Below, in pieces: positions 1 through 11,818 of a DNA stretch of 64,000 bases (positions are counted from its first letter, which is position 1; each line of letters starts with the position of its first letter). Both the position numbers and the translations under genes were made by a program. Source of the stretch: Hanleya hanleyi. Its lineage: Eukaryota > Mollusca > Polyplacophora > Lepidopleurida > Hanleyidae. The DNA lies in the NCBI GenBank assembly GCA_036873755.1, contig JAVTVY010025289.1, forward strand, positions 36,076-100,075, written 5' to 3'. The notes under the pieces are model-generated. The model had not been told where the DNA came from. It did not search any database and saw only the letters and a program-made list of their open reading frames with translations.

Positions 1-1515
1 TGTATTCAATTTAAAACAAGACTTCAGGAACACCAAGCAGTCAAGTAACAAATATACAGATTATGAAAAATTTTGCCATTAGAAATGGCCTCAAACGTTT
101 CCGTCCAATCAGAGAAACCGGTATTCATTAAATAAGTCTGTTGATGCATCGACGATGTATATCAAATTTTACATCGAACATTTGAAAATTATCTGAGATA
201 GAGATCCCTAATGATTTCGCATAAATTAAAGATGGCCGCCCATCCTTCCCACCACTCGGAGAAACTGATGTGGTTATTCATTGCAAGTCTCTTGATACAT
301 AGATTCTGTATACCAAGTTTCATATAGAACACTGAAATGGTATCAAAGATAAACATCATTAAAGATTTTGCATAAATTAAAGATGGCCACCAAGGTTTCC
401 GCCCAAGCAGAAAAACCAGAACTGTCTATTGATACATCGATGATGTATATCAAATTTTACATTGAGCACTTGAACCGTATCAGAGATATAGATCATTAAT
501 GATTTCGCATAAATTAAAGATGGCCGCCCATCCTTCCCGCCACTCAGAGGAACCGATGTGGTTATTCATTGCAAGTCTCTTGATACATCGATGCTGGATA
601 CCAAGTTTCATATAGAACACTGAAATGGTATCAAAGATATATATCATTGAAGATTTTGCATAAATTAAAGATGGCCGCCAAGGTTCCGCCCAATCAGAAA
701 CGCCAGAACTGTCATTTTTCGTAAGTCTATTGATGCTTCGATGATATATACATGTACCAAATTTTACATCGAGCACTCTGACAGTATCAGAGATAGAGAT
801 CATTAATGATTTTGCATAAATTAAAGATGGCCGCCCATCCTTCCCGCCACTCAGAGGAACTGATGTGGCTATACATTGCAGATCTCTTGATACATCGATG
901 ATGTATACCAAGTTTCGTATAGAACACTTGAATGGTATCAGAGATATATATCATTGAAGATTTTGCATAAATTAAAGATGGCCGCCAAGGTTTTCACCGA
1001 ATCAGGGTAACTGGTTTGGTCATTCCTTTGAAGTTTCTTGATGCATCGATGATCTATACCAAGTTTCACACTGAACAGAGAAATGGTACCTAAGATACAC
1101 AAGATTAATGATTTCGCATAAATTAAATATGGCCGCCAAAGGTCCAGATTCAATAGGGTTCTGGGTCATGAGCATATGGATGTGCAGTGCAAGTTTGGGG
1201 TGCCTAGGGTAAGTCGTTCTAAAGATATCTTGGTAACAAGAAAGCTGTGATGGTTTCGCATAAATTAAAGATGGCCGCCAAAGTTTCTAACCAATCAGGT
1301 CCAGATTCAATAGGGTTCTGGGTCACAAGCATACGGATGTGCACTGCAAGTTTGGTGTGCCTAGGGTAAGTCGTTCTGAAGATATCTTGGTAACGAGAAA
1401 GGTGTGACGGACAGACGGACAGACGGACAGACGCCTCGACGGACGGACGGACAGACGGACAGACGTACATGACGACGACAATACCCTTCGGCCAAATTTT
1501 GGCCGAGGGGTAAAA
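1..1515. repeat. Dispersed tandem-array element, copy 1
   Basis: At least eight units of about 137-157 bp, each with 'GATTT(C/T)GCATAAATTAAAG' then ATGGCCGCC. It ends in a (GACGGACA)n run and TTCGGCCAAATTTTGGCCGA, a short hairpin, then GGGGTAAAA. The start matches copy 2 from its first bases (TGTATTCAATTT), so the window begins at or just inside the 5' end. It lies in the downstream part of OS9, probably an intron. Open frames through the units are repeat translation. Confidence 0.9.
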
Positions 1516-1889
1516 ACCCGCTTCATGTTACAAACATAGGGAGAGATCATGAGAAAGAACCGGAGTTAATGCGTTGGCCCACATGCTGTGCACCTGTCAC
1601 CATCACTGGGGCAAGACAGCATAATGCATTGTCCAAGAATTAATGCGGAAAGGGCGGATTGCGAAGAACTGCATAAAAAATGATTCATGACATATCATTA
1701 TTGTGTAAATGAAACACTTTAGAGTCTCCTAAATGAGAATTATTCAGAGATTTTCCCTTGTATTTTCTCATAAAAATACATCTGCGTACAACATGTATAC
1801 AATTGTAGATTTTGTGTACACCATACAGTACATGGGAGTGTGACTAATGTCACAGGACCTACAAAGTAGGGTTTGATATGATTTAAGTG

Positions 1890-2270
1890 GTCGTAGGAGG
1901 CATTGAGACATGTTTTTGCCAATTTTGAGGTTTCTAGGTCACCTAAATTAGATCAGAAATTGGGTCGGAAAGTAGGTCACATTGACCTTGACCCAATTAG
2001 GTCAGGCCACACTGACATTGACCTAATCAAGCGCATTTCTGTTGTCTTGGGAGGCATTAGAACATGTTTTTGTCAATTTCGAGGTTTATAGGTCACCTAA
2101 GTAGATCAAATTTTCATCAAAAGTACGTCAGCTCAGAGCTTGCTGATAACAGTCCCCTAAGGCATGTTCATGCCAAAAATCAAGGTTCTAATATCAACGG
2201 TTCTCCTTATGTTGCTGGAGAAAGGATTCGGATGGACTCACTGACTGACTGATTACCGGACAATTTGCAA
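1890..2270. repeat. Two-unit tandem repeat with GACT tail
   Basis: Two copies, 154 bp apart, of a block starting GGAGGCATT(G/A)(A/G)(G/A)ACATG and running through GGTCACCTAA. It is followed by a short (ACTG)n tail near 2235-2250. It has the same unit length and tail style as the larger arrays. Downstream of OS9 exon 6. Confidence 0.6.
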
Positions 2271-2404
2271 ACGAGAGCCTTCTTCGTAGGAATATACACA
2301 CATATAGTTGATGTACACCATCTATACACATGTATAATAAAGAAGAATGGAATGCTGTAACCTCTGGTTTGTGTTGCAATGATCCGAGTGTATGGATGGA
2401 TTAC

Positions 2405-2606
2405 CTTCCAGATCTATGAGATATTGGTTATAGATGTCATGTGACACAACAGGGTTACAGCTGATAGGCACACTCTGGCTGGGTGATGGAGGTCGGAGGT
2501 TAGGGTGATGACATATCTTCGTCGTATGAATAGTGAGTACATAGACACAAGACTCTGGTTCATCTATCCGGGCGATGGAGTCTCCGCTACCCTCTTCACA
2601 TAAAAA
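2405..2606 (-). CDS. OS9: OS9 exon 6 (end of MRH domain)
   Basis: 202 bp, 67 codons plus one base. It encodes FLCEEGSGDSIARIDEPESC and VYVLTIHTTKICHHPNL, matching the OS-9 end-of-MRH block, including the binding Glu and Tyr. It continues through a Pro/Ser stretch to ..YNQYLIDLE. The acceptor TTGTAG is followed directly by the Phe-Leu-Cys codons and the donor is GTAATC. The next exon should start in phase 1 and was not seen before the left edge. Confidence 0.92.
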
Positions 2607-5600
2607 CTACAATTATATCACCAGAACAACATTCATGTTCTAGTTCAATTGTTTTACATTGAAACACTTAATGGGTATGGAAACCATAATCCCACTGTAT
2701 CAGACTCTGTATGGTTTGAATTTCGTACCACCCATGTTCCAGTTCAGTAGATTTTAAATGGACTAGTACATTACCTGGTACGCTGATCCAATGAACTAGT
2801 ACATGTACATTACCTAGTACGCTGATCCAATGAACTAGTACATGTACATTACCTAGTATGCTGATCCAATGGACTAGTACATGTACATTACCTAGTACGC
2901 TGATCCAATGAACTAGTACATGTACATTACCTAGTACGCTGATCCAATGAACTAGTACATGTACATTACCTAGTACGCTGATCCAATGGACTAGTACATT
3001 ACCTGGTACACGGATCCAATGAACCAGTACATTACCTGTGACACTGATCCAATGAACTAGTACAATACCTGATACACTGATCCAATGGACTAGTACATTA
3101 CTTGGTACACTGATCTAATGGACTAGTACATTACTTGGTACACTGATCCAATGGACTAGTACATTATCTGGTACACTGATCCAATGAACTAGTACATTCC
3201 TGACACACTGATCCAATGGACTAGTACATTACCTGGTATACTGATCCAATGGACTAGTACATTTCTTGGTACAATGATCCAATGAACTAGTACATTCCTG
3301 GCACACTGATCCAATGGACTAGTACATTACCTGGTACGCTGATCCAATGGACTAGTACATTACCTGGTACAATGAATTAGTACATTACTTGGTACACTGA
3401 TCTAATGGACTAGTACATCACTTGGTACACTGATCCAATGGACTAGTACATTCCTGACACACTGATCCAATGGACTAGTACATTACCTGGTACACTGATC
3501 CAATGGACTAGTACATTTCTTGGTACAATGATCCAATGAACTAGTACATTCCTGGCACACTGATCCAATGGACTAGTACATTACCTGGTACGCTGATCCA
3601 ATGGACTAGTACATTACCTGGTACAATGAACTAGTACATTACCAGGTACACTAATCCAATGGACTAGTATGTGGTACACTGATCCAATGGACTAGTACAT
3701 TCCCTGGTACACTGATCCAATGGACTAGTACATTTCTTGGTACAATGATCAAATGGAATAGTACATTCCTGGCACACTGATCCAATGGACTAGTACATTA
3801 CCTGGTATGCTGATCCAATGAACTAGTACATTACCTGGTACAATGAACTAGTACATTACCAGGTACACTAATCCAATGAACTAGTATGTGGTACACTGAT
3901 TCAATGGACTAGTACATTCCCTGGTACACTGATTCTATGAGCTAGTACATTCCCTGGTACACTGATCCAATGGACTAGTACATTTCTTGGTACAATGATC
4001 CAATGGACTAGTACATTCCTGCTACACTAATCCAATGGATTGCTTGATAATAGTTAAATAAATAGGCTTGTAAAACCAACTTGCAAACTAGCACATATGC
4101 AATGTTATAAATCCCATGCACCAGTTAATATTTTGAGAAATTCGAACAGTTCCATAATGTCATACATATATACGGGTCAGATCTATGTTGCATGTTGTAG
4201 ATTTTTCTGCATTAGAAAGTAGATATGTGACTATACATCATTATTATAGGTGAAAAGCACATTACCATTCTTAAAATCCAAACTGTCACCTCAGCTATGT
4301 TATTATACTCACCCTAACTTCTGATCTTCTCGGTGTCTCTGTGATATCACACTTACTTCCATTCACATATTGTTGACTATGGTACCGATTTAATCGGTTC
4401 TTATTTTTGGCTGCAAATTCCTGTGAAAGAAAGTGTTAATATACAGATTGTCCAAATAAATAGAGTTTAGACATATTGATAACATAATGTTATATTGTAA
4501 CCTATAATGTATGAAGCAGTCTGTCAACGGTGTGAGGATGAACTATTATATGACCACCAATCACCATGCAAGATTCTCTGGATTACAATGTAGTATCCTA
4601 TCATGTGTACTCGATGTGTGAAACCATTTATATTGTCCCAGGTAACTCTTCCAAGCCATGGAACATTGCATAATATCCGAGTGGTTTTATTTTCAAGTTT
4701 CCAGAAAATCCATTCCAAAAAAAAAAATTGCCAATGCCTGCCATGTTATATCAACAGTATTGTACCTGGCCCAATCCTCGATTGTACATATTGATGACTT
4801 TTCTTTGATTCTGAATGGATTTTCTTGACACAGATAAATACTCAAAATGATTCTGGACGACGTTTAATCCACGTTCATGAGAGTAATCAGTGCCGCTATA
4901 ATGGTGATATGTTTGGGGATAGAAATTATCAAGTTACACATGCAACATGAAGCTGCCTAGTGGATGATTCTTAAAGGTGAAATGCGAAGGTTTTCAGATT
5001 CTCCTTTTTATATATTATGTTGACTAATGATAGAAATTTTGGTTTATCTACTTCGTTTGGTTTAATTTGAAGTATATTGGCTGTTAGAAGCTTTTGAAAA
5101 GTTAGTACCCCACGCCCAGCTGAATTCGGATTCGCAAACTATCATTGCTTATCTTTCCTTGATCATGTTGATTGTGATGTTGCATCAGACCAGTCACTAC
5201 AAGTATGGATGTTACAAGTTTGGATCTCCGCTCAGGTTTGACATCACAAACCAGCATCAAGCAGGGCAGATAAACGATGCAGATTTCATTTCTGAAATCG
5301 AAAACTAGTAGGGGACAAAATACTTAAAATACAACCAAACGAAGTGGATAGAGCCCTGATATTTCTATCATTAACCAGCTCATTAAGAACATGAAAAGGA
5401 AAATATGAAAATCTTTTCATTTCACCTTTAAGGGAGAGAGAGAAAGAGCAAATTCTATTTAACGTCACATTCAGCAATATTACAGCTACATAGTGATGAA
5501 CAACATGAATCTGAAGATCAAATATCGAACTTCACCTTTAAGTGGGTCACTTGGGGAAAAATATACTTACTTTATTAGTTTCATTATTCCAGTCATACTC

Positions 5601-8600
5601 AGATTCAAACTGTCCTAAATAAATTATATCTCCTGTTATTTTACCATCTGAAATGCAAAGAAAGTACAAATAAACTATAAACATTTTATCAACAATTTAC
5701 AATATCCACAGATTTTGTGAATGAGTAAGGTGGGCTTGCATGGGGGAGCAAGTTGAATCTAGGCATCAGGGCTTCAGGCCATCCTGTTTGTTGGTGGTAA
5801 CCTATCATAGCTATCCACAGAAAGATTTTTACTTGCTTGCTAAATTATACCTACATATCATGTATATTTATCTGACCTTTGATATAAAATATATATTTCC
5901 TTCCTAACCAGACTTCTGGGACAGGAATGAGTGAGTGAATAGAATTTAATGTCGCTTTCAACAATATTTCAGCTATATCGCGACGAACCAACTAAGCACC
6001 ACCCAGCCAAGTTGTGTTCCTGCTACTTCAAAGAAGAAATCTTTGAAGCAGCATGGAAGCAGACACCCTCCATCCACCCTATAAAACAATCGGACACATG
6101 ATCTATTGGGCATAGCAGGTATGGACTGAACACAAATTTGAGACCATATTGATACATGTAATCCCTAAATTGAGGCATAATTGCCTAACATATAACAATG
6201 AATGATCAAAAACATCATGTGTTACTGGTCATGTCCAATTACCTTCTACATGGTACTGTCTGATATATTTTCCGTAACAAAACTCATACGTCCACCAATC
6301 TTTAACCTGAAAAATCAATTAAATTCATAACTGATGGCAAAAAAAGTTGAAAATTAATTTAATTTATACTTCAAATACGTGTATACATGTATAACAGTCA
6401 AGTAGAATGCAGGGCTTGCTTTTCCACAGGAATCCAGTTCCAGTCTGCACTCCAACAAAATAATTCCTGGGAATCCAACATATTTCTGTAAAATTTTAGC
6501 AATCTGTATAGAAATGACAGCTTTGGATTGCCATGGATTCTCGTAGAGTGTTGGAACATCGAGAACATAAATTCACCTCAAGTATCAAAGTTTTGGGAAT
6601 TATACTCTAGATAGCTGGTTCTAGTATGGTAATCAACCTAGTAATTCAATCATAGAAATAGAAATTTCCCGCCATAAAATCTGTGGGTGATAAAATTTAT
6701 TATAACAGGAAGTTGACAAAATAGTTCAAAATCATGCATTTATAATTCATTATTTGTCATTACTTTTAGAGGGTGATCAAGTTTATTACAACCACCAATA
6801 AAATTTTGTCCCCAAAATTGTGGATGATTGAATTTTGACAGGCAGATTGAATTATTAGAGGGATTACCATACAATGGATTGCAAGTGAATTTTGTAAGAG
6901 TAATTTATAATAGGAGCACAGTTCAGAGAGATTTGAGACTGGATGAGGAAGCAGATGAGCCCCTTACTTTGAGTAGACATGGTCCAGACTCTAGAGGTCT
7001 TAGTAACTCAGGTATTCCTGTCTCTATGGCTATCTTCTCCTCCTCCTCTTTCTTCTTATCTTGTACTGTATGATCAGGAAAACTACACTGATATTGCTGA
7101 CCAAACTTTGACGTTAAATACACCGCACCAGTGGGCTCATTCTGCATGAACGAAAATGAAACAACTAGTTTTACAAGTTGAATTTGTAACAAAACTGATC
7201 AAAATCTCAAGAGAATTATCTCCCTTTGACCACAAACATACATGCCTTGTTTTTTCATCAAAGGACCCCCTTGCATCATTATACAAATCAGTTCCTCTCA
7301 GTCTGTAGGTGCACTTGTTTGTTGAAATGTTTTAGAACTCAGAAATCACTCAAACTTGTACAAACAACTTGGCTACATATCATTCTGCAAAAACTTGGTT
7401 TCTTGGCATAAATAGTAGGGTTAAAATAAGCAGCATATTTTGTCAATTTTTAGTGTTTTATGCAAGGTATTTCCTATCAGAGCAAAAAGATGACATTAAC
7501 CAAAATCAGTCCAGTGTTTCTGTGACAAGTATGATATATTCTGCATTACTCCAAAGTATATTTTTGGTTAACATAATCATATTTTTGCTATGATGGGAAA
7601 TCCCATTTGTAAAACACTAAAAATCGATAGAATAGGCTGTTCAGCATATTCTGCCTGCTTATTATAAAAATCCTATGTATGTCATGAAATCAATTTTTCA
7701 CAGAATGAAAGAATAGTATGTAGCCTAGTTCGACTGATTGCTGTGTCAAATTTTTTTCTCAACAAATAAGTGCACCTAATTGGGGGATGAACTTGTATAA
7801 TGATGCCAGGGATTCCTTGTGAGAATCTGAACAAATGTGGAATTTGGGAACATTTGAGCAAGCGTGCAGCACAGTGAAATGAAGGCATGGCGTCAAGACC
7901 CTTGGATGCTCAGTTTTGCTATCAGAGCCATTTCCCATCAGCACCTCAGAGCCCCAAGATCAAGGTTGCCTTTTGTCCTTTAAAACAAAATAAAAGATCA
8001 GTTATGCTAATTCAAATGAAAAACAAAACAAAACTGAACATATTTTTTTAAATTTTGTGATAATTTTCCACTCATAAATTTGATGCCATTTTTCTCCTGC
8101 AATTCCACCAAATCTGCAAAATCGGACAGGAAAATTGCCAGAGCTGATTTGGCTCCTTTCATAAACATCTCACATAAACCGGAGCCATGGGCGGGTGGAG
8201 GTGTGGCGGCTGGTGGTGGTGTGCTGTTTTCGCAAACCATGTAGAAGGTGTCTCGGCAGCAGTTTCAGTTTCGACAGAAGTTTTGGAAGTTGTGAATTGT
8301 CTCTTTGCTCAGTCATGAAGGGAGATTGAATCAACATGTTGGTTGACATTGCTTTTATCATTGTGTTTCACCCTGTCCACGTAATTGATCAGGGCCTGAA
8401 GGAACTGTCCGCTGAGGTAATAGCCTTTAGTTTTGCATCGTAATCTCCTACACAGAATTTACGAATTCCCTCTATAAGCTTATACTGGCTTCAAATCTTG
8501 CATTGTAGCTTTGATAATTTGTTATCTACGTTTCATGTACCTTGTACCAATTTTTTTTCTGTACGAGGAAAATGAAGATAACAAATGATAATGATGGAAT

Positions 8601-11083
8601 CTCGTCATATAGGTCTTCAGGCTGACAATTTCAAAGCCGCTTGATTTGGACATTGCGCACGCGGTTGGTGAATCAAGCCAAGGCATGCAGGCAGCGCCAT
8701 CTATAGCCTCTTGCAGGGAGTTGACAGTGAACTATCATGTCAACAAGATGTTTGTCAAACAGGCACTTGATGATATAAATGCAAACTGAACCTCAAATCT
8801 GTTCATGTGATGGGATTACCACGTTTTTAAATTGTATAATTATGTTTCATAAGGGAACATGAGGGATTTATGCAATGTAATGTCAAGCTTTCAAGTTGTT
8901 GGTGTTGTTGCTGCATTTAATCCTGGCAAACGAATAATTTGAGATGTGATGACCTACACGTAACCCGAACGACCGTTCGCCACTAGATTTATACACTTTT
9001 AGAGAATAAGATGAACAGAACAATGCATATTTTGGCAAAATAGGTTAGCTTCCATCGGGGTGAGTGAACAAGCGAGTGAGTAGGATTTAACAACATTTTC
9101 AGATATCTTTCAGTCATATCATGATGGCGCCTTCATGTGCCAGGACATGAGAGTGCCCACAGTTCCTATTATCCTGGACACTGATTAGCCCAGTCAGTAA
9201 AGCACCCAGACACTGCTTCCATCAGGGTTGCAGCGCACACAATTCACCTCAGCAATCATTAATTGCCGAGTAAATGCCATAGCATAATCAGTTCACCTCA
9301 GCAATATTTAACATGGTGTTGAATAGGAATTATTTTAACATGACTTTATTTTTGCCGAGGTGAGTTTTCCGAATTGTGTGGGCTGGGGTTGCTGATTTGA
9401 GCCCCCCCCCCCCCCCCCCCCCTCCCAATACCCCTCTATAAAATCTGAGCCATGACGAATAGCTTGTACACCACAACGAATACCAGCCACTTCAATCGGA
9501 AATATTCGTGAAGTTATGCCCTCTCCGAACATACTCATATTTCAACGAATTAAGCCCCAAGCAATGTGTCGTACATTTCATCTCCTCCTGGTTGCTTTGG
9601 AGTCTGACGTTCATAGCCATGAATGTTTTGTCTTAAGAGACACCCCATGTTATTTCCCATCTGATTTAAAAAGAGTTTGTCCGCCAGCTACATCTCCGCA
9701 TAAACTGGTCCTTTATTTAAATATACAGAGATTCCACAAAGGAGGTGTATTGCCCCAAAATGCCATCCATTCATTGGCTGATATTTTAAATGAACAGTTC
9801 CAGTAATAACTATCTATCCTACAGCTATAATCTGCCTGCAGGGCCTGGTACGAAGGTACGGAGTATACAGACCTGCATTATGGAGGATGAGTCCCGTGCT
9901 TAGTGCATCAGTGGAGGAAACCTATTTAGTCATGTTGGTTGAGGGTTTATATGAGGATTCACATCAATAATATTTTGCTACTTGCATGGGAGTTTGGGTT
10001 GGTGATTTGGCATTAATCATATTTCATGTATTTGGTTGAGGTTTAGGTGGGGTTTCAATTCAATATTTTGCCCAAGGGCAAGGGGTTAGATAACCAAATA
10101 TATGCGACTCAGTGTATAGCCACAACCGAGTCGCACATCGTTATTTGGGATGTTTGAAATAGCATCATCTCCTTGGCCAGACAATGTACCCTAGCAGAAG
10201 GCTGTAACAATGCATTTAACAGTGTGTAAACATAGCTAACATACTTATGATGACATACAAATCTTTGTAATAGTCTGGCAACATGAGAATATGGATATTC
10301 GCAGTCGCTGCAGCATTGGACTCAGAAAATCTTCCCTGTGTACAAGATGAATCAGTCACGACCACCACCTAGCGGGCAGCACTCTTCAATTAATGGAGAT
10401 ATTTTCATCTCTAAACAATGTTGATCAGACAGCTCATCATTTTCGCAGTTCAATGCTGCAGCGACCACGGTGCAGATTCTACAATTAGAAATATCCATAT
10501 TCTCATGTAGCCAGACTATTTTAAGGATTCGTATGGCATCATAAGTATGTTAGCTACGTTTACAAACTATTAAATGCATCATTACGGCATTCTACATTAT
10601 CTCATGATCTTGCCAAGAAATTGACGCTATTTCGAATGTCACAAATAACGATGTGCGTGGCTACATACACTGAGTCACACACTCATATTTGCTAAGTCTC
10701 CACTGGGGCTGTCGGGGGGACTCTTCAATTAATGGAGATATTTTCATCTCTAAACAATGTTGATCAGACAGCTCAACATTTTCGCAGTTCAATGCTGCAG
10801 CGACCACGGTGCAGATTCCACAAGAAATATCGCTTGACTGATGCATAGGCCTATGGAAGGTGTTGTTGCTGTCAAAAAAAACCCCCAAAATTGCCACACG
10901 TTTAAAAATCAGGGAAACATGGTGCAGGTATTGATCGATTACCTTTCCCAAGACAACTGGGCTATTCAATATGTCTATACCATAATGCACTGATTTCAGT
11001 TCATCGATATCAAGAAAACCTCCAGTGAATTTCATAAAAGAAATTGTAGTAAAGACGACGAAAAAGTTTGTTTTGGCAGCCAT
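2405..11083 (-). CDS. OS9: OS-9-like ER lectin gene, 5' part (six exons; 3' part beyond left edge)
   Basis: Family role (known): OS-9 is an ER-lumenal lectin that reads trimmed N-glycans on misfolded glycoproteins and delivers them to the SEL1L-HRD1 ubiquitin ligase for ERAD. Seen here: exons 10943-11083, 6968-7141, 6243-6306, 5571-5647, 4313-4420 and 2405-2606 join in frame across five GT-AG introns to give 255 residues. Residues 1 to about 22 look like a signal peptide (hydrophobic FFVVFTTISFM). 'LDIDELKSVHYGIDIL' matches the conserved N-terminal OS-9 block. The MRH domain spans roughly residues 100-220. All expected sugar-binding positions are present: W109-W110, Q122, R188, E204 and Y210, with paired cysteines. 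The NGS sequon at N172 is a conserved OS-9 glycosylation site. Human OS-9 is about 670 residues, so over half the protein is missing to the left. ERLEC1 is the main alternative, but the single MRH and the N-terminal block favour OS-9. Confidence 0.93.
2758..4039. repeat. Minisatellite in OS9 intron 5
   Basis: About 1.28 kb of head-to-tail units built on CTGATCCAATGGACTAGTAC plus AT(T)ACCTGGTAC. The first block uses about 39-bp units carrying an extra TACATG; the rest are mostly 28-33 bp with variants (CCTGGCACA, TTCTTGGTAC). A larger block is itself duplicated: 3195-3370 and 3440-3610 share the same order of variants. It fills most of the intron between OS9 exons 5 and 6. Confidence 0.95.
4313..4420 (-). 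CDS. OS9: OS9 exon 5 (MRH, conserved sequon)
   Basis: 36 codons, phase 0 at both ends, between acceptor TTTCACAG and donor GTGAGT. It encodes RYHSQQYVNGSKCDI and ends PRRSEVR. The N-G-S sequon, the SKCD cysteine and the terminal Arg (R188) are all family-conserved. Confidence 0.93.
5571..5647 (-). CDS. OS9: OS9 exon 4 (MRH)
   Basis: 77 bp completing the split Asp codon and adding 25 residues, GKITGDIIYLGQFESEYDWN then NETNK. This fits the OS-9 'IKGEVLYLGxYxSxxDW' block. Acceptor CATTTCAG, donor GTAAGT, ending in phase 0. Confidence 0.93.
6243..6306 (-). CDS. OS9: OS9 exon 3 (MRH double-tryptophan motif)
   Basis: 64 bp, 21 codons plus one base. It encodes VKDWWTYEFCYGKYIRQYHV. WW (residues 109-110) and Q122 are ligand-contacting positions in OS-9 MRH domains. 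Acceptor TTTTTCAG and donor GTAATT flank it. The final G joins exon 4 to make Asp. Confidence 0.95.
6628..6868. mobile_element. GGTAAT-type inverted-repeat MITE, copy 1
   Basis: Ends GGTAATCAACCTAGTAATTC and its inverse (GAATTATTAGAGGGATTACC), with conserved interior words GTTGACAAAAT, TTTTAGAGGGTGATCAA and AATTTTGTCC. It is 241 bp, in OS9 intron 2. Homologous copies are at 34467, 49586 and 52435, with fragments at 39955 and about 44598. Confidence 0.75.
6968..7141 (-). CDS. OS9: OS9 exon 2
   Basis: 58 codons, phase 0 to phase 0, between acceptor ..CATGCAG and donor GTAAGG. It encodes YLTSKFGQQYQCSFPD, an acidic/lysine run (KKKEEEEK) and GIPELLRPLESGPCLLK. These match the family's 'SKYxQRYxCxxP' and 'GIPELLxPLxxxPCLxK' blocks at the entry to the MRH domain. 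Confidence 0.93.
7425..7655. repeat. Imperfect inverted repeat
   Basis: Two arms of about 60-70 bp share AATTTTTAGTGTTTTA in opposite orientation, along with the flanking GCATATT and GATGGGAAATC-like words, around an interior of about 90 bp. MITE-like; in OS9 intron 1. Confidence 0.5.
9072..9218 (-). mobile_element. 5S-derived SINE, truncated, minus strand
   Basis: The plus strand reads GAGTGAGTAGGATTTAAC through CCAGGACATGAGAGTG, CACAGTTCCTATTATCCTGG and ACTGATTAGCCCAGTCAGTA. This is the reverse complement of the copy at 59292-59466, cut inside the 5S-like head. In OS9 intron 1, next to the TIR element at 9232. Confidence 0.75.
9232..9384. mobile_element. AGCCCACACAATTC inverted-repeat MITE, copy 1
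   Basis: About 153 bp. It starts AGCGCACACAATTC and ends GAATTGTGTGGGCT. The flanks carry direct repeat GGGTTGC (9225-9231 and 9386-9392), a likely target duplication of 7-8 bp. Same family as 58801-59056. In OS9 intron 1. Confidence 0.78.
9402..9422. repeat. Poly-C run of about 21
   Basis: Uninterrupted cytosines, a likely sequencing and replication slippage site, just right of the MITE at 9232-9384. Confidence 0.9.
10095..10690. mobile_element. Fold-back element with 200-bp inverted arms
   Basis: Arms 10095-10299 and 10489-10690 are inverted copies of each other: GACTCAGTGTAT, CACATCGTTATTTG, AGCTAACATACTTATGATG and GAGAATATGGATATT occur in both. The 190-bp centre contains a 102-bp block (10381-10482) that recurs directly at 10720-10821, just outside the right arm. 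In OS9 intron 1, close to exon 1. Confidence 0.8.
10943..11083 (-). CDS. OS9: OS9 exon 1 (start codon, signal peptide)
   Basis: 47 codons from ATG at 11083. The start has A at -3 and G at +4, a strong Kozak context. It begins MAAKTNFFVVF, a typical signal peptide, then LDIDELKSVHYGIDIL, the conserved block after the OS-9 leader. The exon ends in phase 0 at '..GGGAAAG' followed by donor GTAATC. Reading on past the donor gives unrelated sequence. Confidence 0.88.
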
Positions 11084-11673
11084 GCTTCATTATTGGCGCA
11101 TGCTCTCTGCGACCGGCGTGAATCAGTGGTTATGGTGCATTGTGGTCACTGTCGGAAACCTTTTTGTAAACTCACATGTATCGGTGGCGCAACAGACGAC
11201 GGGGGTTCCCGATTTTGAGAGAGAATTCTTGATCGCGGGAAAAATGAGGATGGTGGATGGGGTGACAGTTAAAAGCTGAAAAAAATGTGATTGACACAGA
11301 AATAAGAAAATGTGTAACTCTTTGCAGAGAAACTTACCAAGGTGACGCAAATGGAGTTGGGCTTTAAAATGAATACAGAGTAATTCTTCGATAATGACAC
11401 TCGCAACACACACAATGATAAAGTTCTGAATGCGCGTTGCATGATGAACAACAACAACAACAATTTAGGATTGAGAAGTTGATTTTTTTTTTGGTCGTAA
11501 CAAATAAATAAAGGTACTCACGTAAACAGGGAAGCCAGGAGAGCATGATAACATTTACCATTCAAGTGTACAACAAGCCAAATGATCACAACTGGTAAAA
11601 GAAGTTCCACATTCACAGAGCTTAAAACGTGAAATCGCCATCAAAAGTGCAAAGCGGAAGTTACGTGTTCAAA

Positions 11674-11818
11674 TAGTTCAATCTTGAACGTCGCTCGCAT
11701 GGGCTTACTCCGTTCAACTCAGCCCATTAGGGAACAATGGTGCAGATTCCCCACAGATTCTATGGGGGCGCTGTGGACTCGATTTTCTCGGAGTTCGTCC
11801 GGCTTTTAGCTCTGCTGT
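11674..11818 (+). repeat. 145-bp dispersed repeat, plus orientation
   Basis: Almost identical, in reverse, to 19784-19928: TAGTTCAATCTTGAACGTCG through GGGGGCGCTGTGGACTCG to TTTTAGCTCTGCTGT. It lies about 590 bp upstream of the OS9 start codon, beyond any clear promoter. Confidence 0.85.

Larger units (their letters stand above)
7142..10942 (-). other. OS9: OS9 intron 1
   Basis: 3.8 kb between exons 1 and 2. It holds the inverted repeat at 7425, the SINE at 9072, the MITE at 9232, the poly-C run and the fold-back element at 10095. Between 7660 and 9060 I see only AT-rich sequence, and 9430-9900 has open frames without recognisable similarity. Confidence 0.85.

Noticed and set aside
1420..1475. 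GACGGACAG-type short direct repeats as a CRISPR array
   Set aside because: Microsatellite inside a eukaryotic repeat tail; no spacers and no cas genes.
480..1550. Minus-strand open frames with recurring 'SLIYAKSL' and 'AAIFNLCEI' blocks
   Set aside because: They are translations of the 150-bp tandem units and recur in the other two array copies; no codon or domain signal.
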